Shown here: one piece after another, positions 1-11,677 of the stretch | Layout of the letters: each line of letters begins with the position of its first letter | Numbering within the stretch: position 1 is the first letter of the stretch | Source of the DNA: Darksidea phi | Lineage: Eukaryota; Ascomycota; Dothideomycetes; Pleosporales; Lentitheciaceae | DNA: 64,000 nucleotides | Direction of reading: 5' to 3' | NCBI GenBank assembly: GCA_030770425.1 | Contig: JASJFT010000008.1 | Span: 1 to 64,000, forward strand | The notes under the pieces: generated by a model | What the model was told of the DNA's origin: nothing | The model's input: only the letters and a program-made list of their open reading frames with translations | Databases searched by the model: none | Program-made: the position numbers and the translations under genes

Positions 1-1254
1 AGCTGCATTGCGCAACTATGCTATTGTAGGGGAGTTTTTCTACTCAACGATAAACTGCATACATCTGAAGACCAGCAAGGTCTACTTTGTAGAAACATGA
101 GACACTTCTTTTTCCATCCGTCTTTACCTACTCCATGCTTAGTACTGCCATAGTATAAATACTTGCGATATGTGCAAATCATTCGTCATGAACATTCATC
201 CGTACTTAATTATCGCAAAGCTTGTCATCAAGGTATTTTGAAAGAGTCATTATCCTGGAGAAGCGCTATCAATCGGAAAAAGTTGGCATACACGGCCCTC
301 AAGCAAAAGCTGATGCCAGTTCCTGTCCCAATTCGGCAAATGGACGTAGAGCACTTATGAGACACAACCTCACTTGGCGGCGCGGTTCGTCAACTGCTCG
401 GCTCGTACGCCGTTCGCTTGAGCGCGTTAGGGACAAATGACGGTGCTACGTATTCGCTACCACTACCTCAAAACGTATGATAGCTAGCATTTGTTTCAGC
501 TTCAGTTCGGGAGATGGTTGAGTTCCACATGCTGACGCGAAGGCCGGCGATTTGCTGACGCAGAGGATACGTGATTCGCCGATTGTCAAAACGGACAATC
601 CCGCCTTTAGACGTAGATTGTAACGCCGTTCATTGCTCTATCTAAGAGGGGCAATCGTGCCGGATAATATGCGATCGGAGGCTACACCGAGTACACTTCC
701 CAACCGACAGCGATAGGCCTCAACAACAACGACCAGAGCCATAACACACGCTCGAAGACACCTGGTTTTGAAAGCGCAAAGTATGCACAAGGGAAATTCC
801 GCGGGAAAAGCAATCGCAATGTATTCTTCGTCAACGAACCATCATCTCGGACCCAGCATGGCGTCAAGATACCCCACGACAGCAGGCCCCGCCAAGATGG
901 CGGCGCCAACCCCTGTCAGAAGCGATTGGATGAAACGACTATTCCCGCTCCGAAGATGCAGAGATAAGGAAATACGTTTCACGTCCTCAAATCATGAGCT
1001 TATCTCAACAGGGACGACTGCATCCGAGATCTGCCAGCAGCTGCTCGCGGCCTCGTACTTTTATATAATGGTTTGTTGTGCCGTCTACTTGGCGATAACT
1101 GCTTCTCCATGCAAGGTTTGTCTTGAAGAAAGAAAGAGCTGGATCTCCCTAAGTATTCGTGGACTGATCAACTCGTCTTGAACAACACGGAGTTCCGATC
1201 TTGCTAACATAACCCTTTTTGATTGCGGAAGACTACCCACCACCCAAGATCGAT
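1..1254. other. Intergenic region, no supported gene
   Basis: No gene with a sensible start, splice pattern and domain was found here. The only protein-like signal is on the minus strand at about 792-935. It reads as a hydrophobic, Gly/Ala-rich segment like part of a major-facilitator transporter (containing GVGAAILAGP) and is interrupted by an in-frame TGA. It may be a relic or chance. The segment directly before 1255 should hold the promoter of the permease gene. Confidence 0.5.
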
Positions 1255-2970
1255 ATGGACAAATCAGACCCTGCCATGGAGAAGAAGACAGGGATTATGG
1301 CCGAAGAGGAGGGTCCAGACATTTCCGTAGGAGAGCTGAGGATAAACGCATCAGGCCATAGGGACCAGCTAAAGCGCCAATATGGCGTCGTGGCATTATG
1401 TGCTCTGGCCTTGAACATCGACAACGCGTGGGTCGCACTTGGTGGTTCCGTTACCATTGCCATTGCAAATGGAGGGCCTCCCGGAGTTCTATACGAACTA
1501 ATCGTAGCTTGCTCGTACTACGCTGTAGTTGGAGCATGCATCGCGGAGGTACGTACATACTTTCGTAAATCCGAATACCTACTGATCCTTACCTTGCTAG
1601 TTAGCATCTGCTATACCCTCATCCGGCGGCGTCTACCACTACGCCTCCATAACGCCCGGACTGAAATACGGTCGCATCCTCGGCTTCTTCGCCGGCAGCA
1701 TCAACTTCTTTGGCTGGCTTTTCGACTTCGCCTCCATCACCCAAATCGTTTCAAATGTCGCCGTCCAGCTCTACGCCATTTTCCACCCGGACCTCCTCAT
1801 CGAGCCATGGCACGTCTACATCGCTTACATCCTCACGACTGTCGTTGTCACGTCGACGTGCGTGTTTGCAAATCGCCTAATTCCGATATTGCAGGACGCG
1901 GGCATGGCCTTGGTTATCGTAGGTGGATTCATGACAATTGTTGTTTTGGCGGCTATGCCGGATCGACATGCGAGCAGTAGTTTTGTCTGGAAGGACTTCG
2001 TTAATACTACCGGATGGGGGAATGGTGTTGCGTTCTTGACAGGAGTGTTGAATGGCGCGTTTACTATTGGAACTGTCGATGCGATTACGCACCTTGCGGA
2101 GGAGCTACCGGCGCCGGAGCGTGATCTACCCAAGGGTGTGTTTGCACAGATTGGTCTAGGTTTCCTGAGTAAGTCCCACTTCAATCTGGTACGAAAGGAG
2201 GACTAACCTTTTTTATTAGGTGCCTTCCTCTTCGGCATCGCTCTCTTCTACTCCATCACCGATCTCGACGCCGTCGTCAACAGTAACGGCTCTTTCCCCC
2301 TCGCGGTCATCTACCACCAAGCAACGGGCACAAAAGGCGGCACCTTCTGCCTCCTTACCATCGTCTTCTTCTCTCTACTCATCTGCCTCGTCGGCACGCT
2401 TCTCACCTGCGGGCGTATCTGGTGGACGCTCGCCCGCGACAAAGCCACGCCCTTTCCGACCCTTTTCTCCAAGGCCAACGAAGATTTGAGCTGCCCTATT
2501 CCTGCAACGCTGCTTTGTGCGGGCTTGTCATTGTGTTTGGGGGCTATCCCGCTAGGCAGTGACACGGCCTTCACGGTATTGGCAGGCTCTTTTATAATTC
2601 TTACATCGACTTCGTACGTCATCGCCATCGCACCGAATCTATTCACGCGACGGAAGTATATGCCCAAGGGACCTTTCCATATGGGCTCTGCAGGTTACGC
2701 CGTAAACGCTGCAGCGGTCATACTCATCGTCTTTTTCGATATCATGTACTGTTTCCGTAAGTCCTGCCAACAACCCGCTACTGTATAAGCGTATCTACTG
2801 ACACACGCCCATCAGCCTTCGCATTCCCGACAACAGCAGATACCATGAACTACAACAGCGTCATCCTCGTCGGTGTTACCATTCTGACGGTGATATGGTG
2901 GTTCATCAAGGGCGGGAAGAAGTACCAGGCTCCGAACGTGGTGCACAGATATTTGCAAGACAAGACGTGA
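1255..2970 (+). CDS. APC-superfamily permease (choline/GABA-type amino acid transporter)
   Basis: Four exons (1255-1548, 1601-2168, 2220-2756, 2816-2970) join in frame to a 517-residue polytopic plasma-membrane transporter. The hydrophilic N-terminus is followed by about 12 hydrophobic segments. The early membrane core reads LASAIPSSGGVYHYAS across the first splice junction, which is the conserved first-loop motif of fungal amino acid/choline permeases and fixes the acceptor at 1600. The middle holds an acidic loop (THLAEELPAPERDLPKG), also typical of the amino acid/choline transporter subfamily. Members import choline, GABA or other amines with protons; the substrate cannot be read from sequence. 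The start is the first ATG in the frame; the open frame extends upstream only from a TTG. All three introns are 51-59 bp with GTACGT or GTAAGT donors. The arsenite carrier downstream is on the same strand, but nothing links their functions. Confidence 0.88.
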
Positions 2971-3526
2971 AGTGAAAGCAGTGAGACTGAATGTGTGATT
3001 GTGAAAGGCATTTCTCCAAAGCGGAATGCAAAGAGATAGATATGTTAGGTGTTGTTAAAAGGAAATACATGCAAGAAACTTCAAATAGAAGATTCATTTA
3101 TATCCAAGTGAATGATAAGTGTCTGCAGAGCAGACAGATCCGAATATATACTCACCTTATCCCCGTCCATCCTACCTCAGCCCGTTCCATGCCCTTCATC
3201 CCAGCCCAACAACACTATGTACTAGAGACTTCAAGGTGCGTTTATTACACAGCTAGAGGGTTCATCGTATCTGAAAGGTCATCAGATGTGTAGCGCATTG
3301 GAGGTCGAAACATGAATTGGGCGGTCGGTATGGTTCCATGCTGTCTGATCGCCTTCTCACCGCCTTTTTCTGCCGGTAAAAAAAGCTAGTGACTTGGCAA
3401 TGCGGTATGTCACTTGTCTGCTCTGATTGGTGGAATGCTTAGCAGGTGTACATTTATATGCAGGCAAATGCAAGGTGGAAGGCCATAACGAACAACAGTC
3501 TCAAATTATCCGTCGTATTGGCCACA
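2971..3526. other. Intergenic region between the two transporters
   Basis: This spacer holds the 3' end of the permease transcript and the promoter of the ACR3 gene. An AT-rich TTTATATG at 3453-3460, about 67 bp before the ACR3 ATG, is a possible TATA-like element. No gene, tRNA or repeat is seen. Confidence 0.5.
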
Positions 3527-4975
3527 ATGGATACAATCGAGCGTTCCGCACTTGACCCGAAAAACGACGACGAAGAGAAGGTAATCGGGATAGCGGATGC
3601 GGAGAAAAAAATCGAAAATCACACTGATGCAGGAACCTACGGTTCGTTCCACATTCGCAATGATTGATACAGAATGTATACTGAGCGTTCCAATTAGGAG
3701 AAAAGCCAGACCTCCCACCTCTCAGAGGCCTCTCTTTCCTCGACCGCTTCCTCGTGGTATGGATCATTCTCGCCATGGCCCTCGGCATCGTTCTCGGAAA
3801 CACCGTCGACTCGGTTGGGCCGGCACTGCAAAAGGGCGAGTTTGTTGGCGTTAGTATACCCATTGGTACGTCTCATTCTCTGCCGGAAAATCAGGATATC
3901 TATGTGCCAGAGGCATGCGATACACACCTGCCATGACGAGTATATGCCCCGGGTCTCCGTACAGTAGTTCGAGGTGGTGTGAAGTTACCGATGGAGAGGA
4001 ACGCTACATCGCACTATGATGCCGGAACTCCGCCCTCATCCGAAATACTCAGAGCGTATTCCTGCGGGATCTTCAGGCTAACAGCGAGGAATAGCAATCG
4101 GCTTGCTCGTCATGATGTACCCCATCTTGTGCAAAGTACGTTACGAGACCCTGCATCTGCTTCTCGGATCACGCGGCCTCTGGATTCAAATCGCCGTCTC
4201 CTTTGTTCTCAATTGGATCATCGCACCGTTGTTCATGGTCGCGCTGGCGTGGGCCTTCTTGCCGGATCGCCAGGACCTCCGTGAGGGACTGATATTCGTG
4301 GGGATAGCGCGATGCATCGCAATGGTGTTAATCTGGACGGACCTGGCAAAGGGCGATACCGATTATTGCGCTGTTCTCGTGGCGTTCAATTCCCTGCTGC
4401 AGATCGTACTCTTCGCGCCGTTTGCTGTCTTCTACGTGCAGGTTGTCAGCCATGGCGAGAAGACGAATGTGTCATATGAGAAGGTGGCCCAGAGCGTTGG
4501 CGTCTTTTTAGGGATACCACTAGGCGCGGCTGTACTGACTCGGTTGGTCCTGAGGAAGCTTCTCGGCGAGAAAATGTACCAGCGGCGCTTCATCCGGTAC
4601 ATCGCGCCGTTCTCTCTGATCGGGCTGCTGTATACTATCATCGTCCTGTTTGCGAGTCAAGGTGCGCATGTGGTCCGGCAGATTACCGATGTTCTCCGCG
4701 TATGCGCGCCTCTGTTGGTATACTTCCTTGTCATATTCACCTTGACAATCTGGTTTTGCTATAAAATGGGGTTTGGATACCAGCTGAGCTGTACCCAGGG
4801 CTTCACCGCTGCGAGCAACAACTTTGAACTTGCTATCGCGGTCGTCGTGGCAGTGTATGGTGTTTCAAGTGGGCAAGCTTTAGCGAGTACGGTCGGTCCA
4901 TTGATCGAGGTGCCTGTTCTTGTGGCGCTGGTCTATGTGATCCAGTGGTTGAGACGCAGGTGGCAGTGGGTCTGA
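3527..4975 (+). CDS. ACR3: Arsenite efflux carrier, ACR3 family
   Basis: Three exons (3527-3641, 3698-3865, 4095-4975) give a 387-residue membrane protein, close to the roughly 400 residues usual for fungal ACR3. After a charged 40-residue N-terminus come about ten hydrophobic segments. The family core is clear: VSIPIAIGLLVMMYP spans the second splice site, then IARCIAMVLIW carries the cysteine conserved in ACR3 and needed for arsenite transport. Near the C-terminus come FTAASNNFELAIAV and VGPLIEVPVL, both ACR3 signatures. The protein should export arsenite (and possibly antimonite) across the plasma membrane using the proton gradient. The second intron is 229 bp, far longer than the others in the window, but the family alignment leaves no room for extra coding sequence. 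No arsenate reductase or arsenic regulator lies next to it. Confidence 0.93.
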
Positions 4976-7900
4976 AGAAGCTAAATTCAGTGTAATGATG
5001 GAGTGTTTGGAATTGAGTTTGAGGGTGTTCGCAAGCGGCGCATGTGGAGGCGGTAGCATGCAGCAAATAGACTTTGACATTGGCGAGATTGCTGGAGGAC
5101 TAGGTCGAGAGTATAGTGCTTTATAGTTGAGCTGTTAACCGAAACCTTCAGCAATGAGCACGACCTAGCCCACCACGTGGCAATACACGAGTGACCTTGG
5201 AGTTTACCCAAGTGCACATATTCGCGAACCGCTCGCATGGGAAGCATTGGTAGCGCCTTTCCTGTGGTAATCGAAATGGGGGCCGGGACGAGTGACTGTA
5301 GTGATATGTGGAACAAAAATTGCTTCCACAGAAGCCTTCGGCTTGTGGCTCGGGAATAAATCTAGTGTCCACGTGTGGCACCTGTCGGGCGTAGAGCGGG
5401 CATCAAGTCAACGAACGAGCATTACCCCGTACTGAGTGTGCGCAAGGATGGACAGCATGTTCCCGTTGAACGATTGGTGAATTAGTCAATCTTAATGCTA
5501 ACGCCAGCGATAGGACACTCTTCAAAACATGGTCACTACCGAAAATCGATAGACTAGGCGCTGGTGATACTGAAGCGTGTCATGCGTAGTAAGGAGTGTG
5601 CATATCCTATGGCATTGATGCAAGTATATCGGGGCGGCGTACACGTTGATGGTGTCACCCTGACTGTACCCTGTGTTCTAGATCAGCGAAAATTCAGCCG
5701 CGGTTCGGAACAACGTGTTGTGTCGAGGCATTGACTGCTTCGTACTTGATCTCCAGGACAGTTGGTGCGAGGACATGCATCTTTGGATACAAGCGCAGTG
5801 GTAGTAGCGCGCAGTGTCTCTGGACGTGGTGTGATGCCCCGTCGGTTAAGCATTTGGCGGCCTGCAACAAGCCCCTTCTGGTAGACGGAATGAATCCTGG
5901 ACGACCGCCTTCTTCCTAGTCCATCAGTCGACCCATTATGCCGTTTCCTTATTCGTTGGTTGCAGGGCCGGCACTTGCCTAACGGGGCGTAATCTCGGGC
6001 GATCATCGTGCAGTGGATTCGCAGGCAAGATATTCGTTAGAGCTACATTACTCGTGGGCTTTGTAACTTGAGGACGATCCGCATCCTGCGAGCTTGGGGA
6101 CCGGGTGGATTTTGAGCTACTTGGTCGAGCGGCGATAGCTAAACCGTAACGAGCGTGTGAGGGCGTGACGTTGGATTGGCGTAGTTGCTGAGGTCCGAAA
6201 GTTTGCGGGGTGCCCTGCCCCTCATAGCGGTACAAACTGAGCCGGCGAACAGCATTCGACTGCCGGTATTCCTGGATACGGCGTTGTGCACCTGGCAACC
6301 GTCACTGTGCTTCGTGGTGCAGGACAAGCGTCGCGGTGGTAGCCTCTCGGTGTACTTCCGGCACCTTCATAAAGGGTCCTCTGCATGGAGCCGCTGGAGG
6401 CACAGAAGTCATGAACCATGGTGACGAATGCGCATGAGGGTCGTTCTAATCTACTCATAGGAAGTTGCTGCGACCCAACAGCGCAAGGCAGCGATACCGC
6501 AGCTCATCGCATCTCTTCGTGGCTGTCAGGTCGACTCGGCTGACGGAGGAGGATTGCTCCTCCTTGATGCTGGGCATAAGTATGCTGGGACTTGGATCTC
6601 CCTCGGAAGAGGCGGCGGCGTGGGGGATGGTGGCTGCGGAATTATCCAATGTTCGGAGGACCAACAAGGGCGGATGACTCGTTTGGTGCGGCAGCTTTGA
6701 AGGCGTCGGACGGTATGCCCGCGACAGTGAATGACGGATGGGAACAGCTGATGGATGGTCTTTCTCGCTCGTCCACGTAGCCCAGCCCTCACACCGCCAA
6801 TTTGGCGGTTCGACGACAGCCTCGTCGTGGCGTCGTGCTCGCTCCGACAGGCTGAACTTGCTCATTCTGCATGAGCGCCATGCACCCGGTTAGCACAGCG
6901 GTAGAGTGGGTGATACGCTGACGCGACACCAGCGTTTCTTCTAGCTGACCAAGAATGACAAGGGCTTCTGCGACTCCTGTGACGGTAGAGGCATACCGCA
7001 GCCGGTGCGACGATGGGCATCTCAAGCTTCGCTGCACAACTCGGGAGCACGTGCACGATCAGGCAGGGGGGCACCGAACCTAGATCCCAGTTTTGCCCTC
7101 AATCCTCATTGCCTCATGGGCCCATGGCCAAGGTCAAAACAACCGCTCACCGGCCGTGTTTCGTCCAGATGAAGCCCTCTGCCGGCCGGGCCCACCCAAA
7201 ACGGCCGGTGGATGTGCTGATGCACCTCTTTCTGCGAGATCACGCATGCGACGATATGTGATGCCATATAGGCAGGGAGAAGTATTCGCCGTACGCGGCC
7301 TCGCCCGACCAAAATCAACCTCGTCGCTCGCGTGCAGCCTCGATGGGCGCGAGAGGAGCCCGGATGGAGATGCTCATTGGACCTCTCTCGTCTCAAAATC
7401 GTCGCTAGGCGGTGACGCGGCGTCTTGGAGATGCTCGATGTACTCGGCAAGTAGCCCTACGAGGCAGTCGTTGGCAGCCGTCCGCCAGTGGAGACGGATT
7501 GAGAAGGCCACCGCACCCGGCGTGCTTTGGCCAACGGGCCGACTCAGCTTTCCAATCTGGTGGTTCGTTTGATCCCGGCGAAGTGGTTGCGCCGGAGGAA
7601 GGCCCCTTTAGCGAGCCGTCATGTCTCACATCGATTGTTGCTGTGCTGTTGGGCCGCCTGCTCTCCACCTTCCATCGCCCTCTTCGCCCTCTTCGCCCAC
7701 CAACCATTGCGACAGTCGAGCCCGCCTCTCATGCGGCTGCCAGGTCCCTGGGATAGAGGCAGCAATCCTGGATGAAACCATCTCGCAACCAGCAACCACA
7801 CGAATGAGCGGCGCTGTGCACGATGGCCGGCGGTGCCAAAGTGGGAAGGTCGGTAGCTCCAGCCCCGACCTCCATCCTACGACGTCCCTGGCGCTCGTCA

Positions 7901-10296
7901 CATGTCAACCGAGCATTCTACTCGCCCGAAGAGCGCAACAGTGGCTGCAACTATCTTCGGTCAGTATGCTTCTCTTCTTGCCGCTTCACCTTCCACCGAA
8001 GACGGCCAGCGAGAGGGCGAAACATTGTGCAATCTCCGCACTGCAAGTACCGGGCCCCTCGCGAATCGCTCCGAGGTTGAAGCGTGTTCCAGCGTTACGT
8101 ACATGGGCTATCTGACAACGCCGTGCGGAAGTCCCTTACCGGCGTCGTATGGAGGAAACGGCAGCTAAAGCGCCGCAAGTGCATGGTCCAGCAGGCAGAT
8201 CCCAGGCCGTGCCCCAGCGTAGAACCACACCGCCGGGACGGTGACGATGTTGGTCTGCTTTCCCTTCGCCGCAAGTAGCGCGATTCCACGGTGCCTGGGA
8301 TCGAGGTTTACAAATCCCCGCCTGGCCAAAACACATATCTGCAGCAGCCGGAAAGCCAAGCTGCTCGTCGCCAGACCAGCACCGACGCCGGGTGCCGAGA
8401 GAGTTTTCGATGGGCGTGCATGCATCCCAGAAACTAGCAAGCTGTGCTTTGCATGAATCCCTCCACATGTGCATAAGCGACGAGCGAGGCGTTTCATAGC
8501 CTGGACGGCGACGAGAGTCATTCACCAGTCTGTCGCGGCCCCAGCCAGGCGTTGCCGTGGGCTTCTGACATGTCCTCGTACCATACTGCCGGAACTTCGC
8601 ACAGCAGCATCAGCAACACCGCTCACTGCCTCCAAACCGCTGCCATGCGACGGTTCAGCAGCGGCCCTGTGCTAGCGGGCCCTTGCGTGCGCTCCATGGT
8701 CCGGTTCGGCAGCGGGACGACGCGTGGTTCTGCAGAACGGGCATCACAGCCCACGAGCGGGCATGCGTCCCTCCAACTCGCAAGAGATCTGGCACGGATT
8801 TCAGGACCCGGGCATGGTTTAATCCCCGGGTGCGACCCGCTTGGAGCAGCCCGACACGCAGGCCTCAAACGGAGCGGTGGTGTTTTTGTGGACAGGATAG
8901 TCAGCCATGTGCGGCACGTGAGGCTACGGGGACAGCCATATATATACCGAGCGCTATAGCGCCACAGCCGGATGCGGCAGCGGTGCGAAAGCAGGCCACT
9001 CGCTGCAGACACGGCAAGCGTGCGATGGTTTGACAGCCCGGTATGCCACGAGCAACGCCAGGCCTGCGCCTACCGCAATGCACATGTGGCAGCGAGCTGG
9101 GATGGCTGCTTCGGCGACCGCCCAGCGGTGGGAGGCAGCAAAGTTTGGACGGGCTGCGGCTAGCGGGGGGCGCGCCGGACCTGATTGGAGGATGCGACGA
9201 ACAGGTGAATGGCGCTGCTGCTGCTCATCACGCTGCTCATCCGGCTCGGGTCCTGTGGCAGCCTCGAGCGGCGGCGGGGGGGGGATGGATGCAGGTGACT
9301 GGCGGAGCGCTGTCATCTGGCGCACGCCTGCCGTCTCGCGGCGCGCGCTGGCCCACGAGCATAAAGGCGGGCGGGCGCCCTGTCTACGGGGTCGCAGCTG
9401 GAGGCAGCATCGCGGCGGCGGTGGTGGTGGTGACGAGGGCGGCGGGGGGAGGGCGCAGGGGCCCGTGGCGCTGGGAGGGCCAATTACCCGCGCCATTCGA
9501 TTTGCTCAGCGCAGACAATCCCGAGGGCGCGGGCAGTGGGAAACGACTTTTCCTTGGATGCGTGCATGGCGCGCCGGCTAGCCCGATGCGGAGCGCGTGC
9601 CGGGCCAGCAGCGCAGCGTGCAGGCCGAACCAAAATTAATAGCGGCGCTGTTAGTGCGCGGTTCCCAGTTCCCAGCCCGGCCGTCGCTGGGTGCAGCCGC
9701 CTCGGGGCTGGCTGTCTCCTGGCGCCGGCCGAGGGCTCGCGTCCCACAGCGTCAGCGTTGCGACGCTCGACGCTCGCCGCTCGCCGCTGAGCTCGCTCGT
9801 GCCGTGCGCCGTCTGCAGGGCGTGTGCCTCGCGCAAAGTGCCCGACGTGGGGCCTAGGGGCCTAGGGGGCCTAGTGACAATGCAGCAATGGCCCGCGCGC
9901 CCTGTCTCCTGCTCGACTGAAGCGCGCCCACTGCCGCGGATCCCGCTCTTGTGCCCGCCTCAGGTGGTTGCCCGCGCTTCCCAGCAGTCCGTCCCCGGCG
10001 AAGCTTGGGAAGCGTTAATAAAACCTCCTCCGCACCCGGCGCCCAAACGACGTCCGTCTGCCCACTCACCACCCTCTCACCACCCGCACACCCTAGCGGC
10101 CCCTCGCGCCCTCCCGCCCGCAACCCCCCATTCCCGCGACGACAGCACCGCTGCCCTCACCGACACCGACTGCAGCACGCGTCCCATGACCACGGCGCAT
10201 CGAGCACACGTCGCATTGCCGTCCCCCGCCGCCTCGACTTATTAGACGGCCGCCTTCCCCGCCCGCGAGCGCTGTCCGAACACCACCGCTGCTCCA
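4976..10296. other. 5.3-kb GC-rich region without a recognisable gene
   Basis: Many overlapping open frames occur on both strands, as expected in GC-rich DNA, but none shows a domain, a signal peptide, a hydrophobic pattern or a consistent splice structure. The stretch from about 8.9 to 10.2 kb is especially rich in G and C, with G-, C- and GGT-type runs. Three near-tandem copies of GGGGCCTAG lie at 9849-9874. The last few hundred bases are pyrimidine-rich, as is common in fungal core promoters, and presumably serve laeA. A long 5' leader or a non-coding RNA cannot be excluded. Confidence 0.45.
9849..9874. repeat. Three near-tandem GGGGCCTAG units
   Basis: Three copies of GGGGCCTAG follow each other, with one extra G before the third. 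Each contains the palindrome CCTAGG or its edge. The repeat lies about 420 bp upstream of the laeA start codon. Its role is unknown; it could be a chance GC-rich micro-repeat or a cluster of protein-binding sites. Confidence 0.6.
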
Positions 10297-11677
10297 ATGA
10301 CTACGATGGCTTCGAATGGGTGAGTGCAGCCGCCTCCCCCCGCTTCGTGCTACCCCGGCCGCCCTTTCGCTGGCTGCCCCTCGCGCGATTCGGCCGGACA
10401 GCTCACTGACTGACGGACGCACAGGTTGGCCGTTCCTGCTTCGAGCAACTACCTGGAAAATGGTCGCTACTACCACGGCTTTCGACGCGGAATGTACATG
10501 TACCCCTGCGACGAGGTGAGCCGCCACCGTGCAGCCCCCCCCCTTCCCGCGAGGGGCGCTAACTGGCTGTGCAGCAAGAAAAGGACCGCATGGACATCTA
10601 CCACAAGCTGTTTTCCGTGGCACGGCGAGACCAGCTGCACCAAGCTCCGATCCCGCAACATTGGGAGCCCCGCATCCTCGACATTGGCTGTGGGACCGGT
10701 ATCTGGGCAATCGACATGGCCGAGTAAGTCGCCTTCTGCCTGTGCACCGTGTGCTCATCGGCTAACCATCCGTGCGCAGCAAATATCTGAATTCCGAGGT
10801 GCGCATTGGCAAAACCCCGCATGCCCAAATGCGGAAAAGCTGATTTTTCGGGCAGGTCGTAGGCATGGATCTCGTCAACATTCAGCCAGAGAAGTAAGCG
10901 ACCCGCCCTGCCCCCGCCGGCTCACTCACTGACTTGCAGCGCGCGCAGGATCCCTCCAAACCTGCGATTCCGCATTCCCCGCGATTTCGAGAGCCCGTGG
11001 ATGCTCGGTGAGGACTCGTGGGATCTGGTCCACTTGCGCATGCTCTGCGGCAGCGTCTCGAGCTGGCCCGAAATGTACCAGAAAGTCTTCTCGTATGCAT
11101 ACTCCCGCCCCCCACCGCCTCTTCCCGCGCTAACGTTTGAAGACACTTGAGGCCCGGCTCCGGATGGATAGAGCATGTGGAAATCGACCTGGAGCCGCGC
11201 TGCGACGACCACACACTGTCCCCCGACAGCCACGTAGTCAGGTGGTACGGCTACTTGAGAGACGCCACGGCCAGAGCGTACCGTCCTATTGCATACGAGC
11301 GCAACACGCGCCAGCTTCTAGAGGCGGCCGGCTTCATCGACATCCAGGAGACCATCATCCGTGCCCCCTTCAATACATGGCCCAACGACCCGCACCAAAA
11401 GGAAATCGGCAGGTGGTACAACCTGGGCCTAACCGAGGGCCTAGATGCGCTTAGCTTCGCGCCTTTTACAAGATGTAACCGGTGGGATCTGCACGAACAC
11501 ATCAAACCCCTCCTGGCACACGTTCACCGCGAGATCATGAACAGGAAGATTCATGCGTACAACAACATGTGAGTCGATTCCACAGCTCCAGTGACACCAA
11601 TTCATTGGCGCCACAAATCAATACTGATCCCCTTGCTCAACAGACATATCTGGACCGCTCGACGACCACAGCAATGA
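10297..11677 (+). CDS. laeA: LaeA-type SAM-dependent methyltransferase, global regulator of secondary metabolism
   Basis: Eight exons (10297-10319, 10425-10515, 10575-10723, 10780-10798, 10856-10893, 10949-11092, 11143-11568, 11644-11677) give about 307 residues. The protein opens with [15 protein letters not shown] and [15 protein letters not shown]. The SAM-binding motif I, DIGCGTG, lies at residues 74-80, followed by [25 protein letters not shown] and [15 protein letters not shown]. It ends in [13 protein letters not shown], the LaeA hallmark that separates it from the many LaeA-like methyltransferases. LaeA is nuclear, binds the velvet proteins VeA and VelB, and controls secondary-metabolite clusters and development. 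Exon 4 is only 19 nt. For exon 6, an acceptor ending at 10939 would add three residues. The one ending at 10948 is preferred because it restores the family spacing (PEKIPPNLRF) and lies further from the CTGAC branch-like site. No biosynthetic cluster adjoins it. Confidence 0.93.

Noticed and set aside
6885..6960. tRNA A-box-like sequence (TTAGCACAGCGGTAGAG)
   Set aside because: No GGTTCGA-type B box or pairing acceptor stem follows within the expected distance.
7405..9639. Several 100-200 codon frames in the GC-rich region
   Set aside because: Arg/Pro/Ala-rich composition on both strands at once is what high GC content gives by chance; no conserved motif.
10297..11677. Secondary-metabolite gene cluster around laeA
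   Set aside because: No polyketide synthase, NRPS, terpene cyclase, P450 or cluster transcription factor is seen anywhere in the window.
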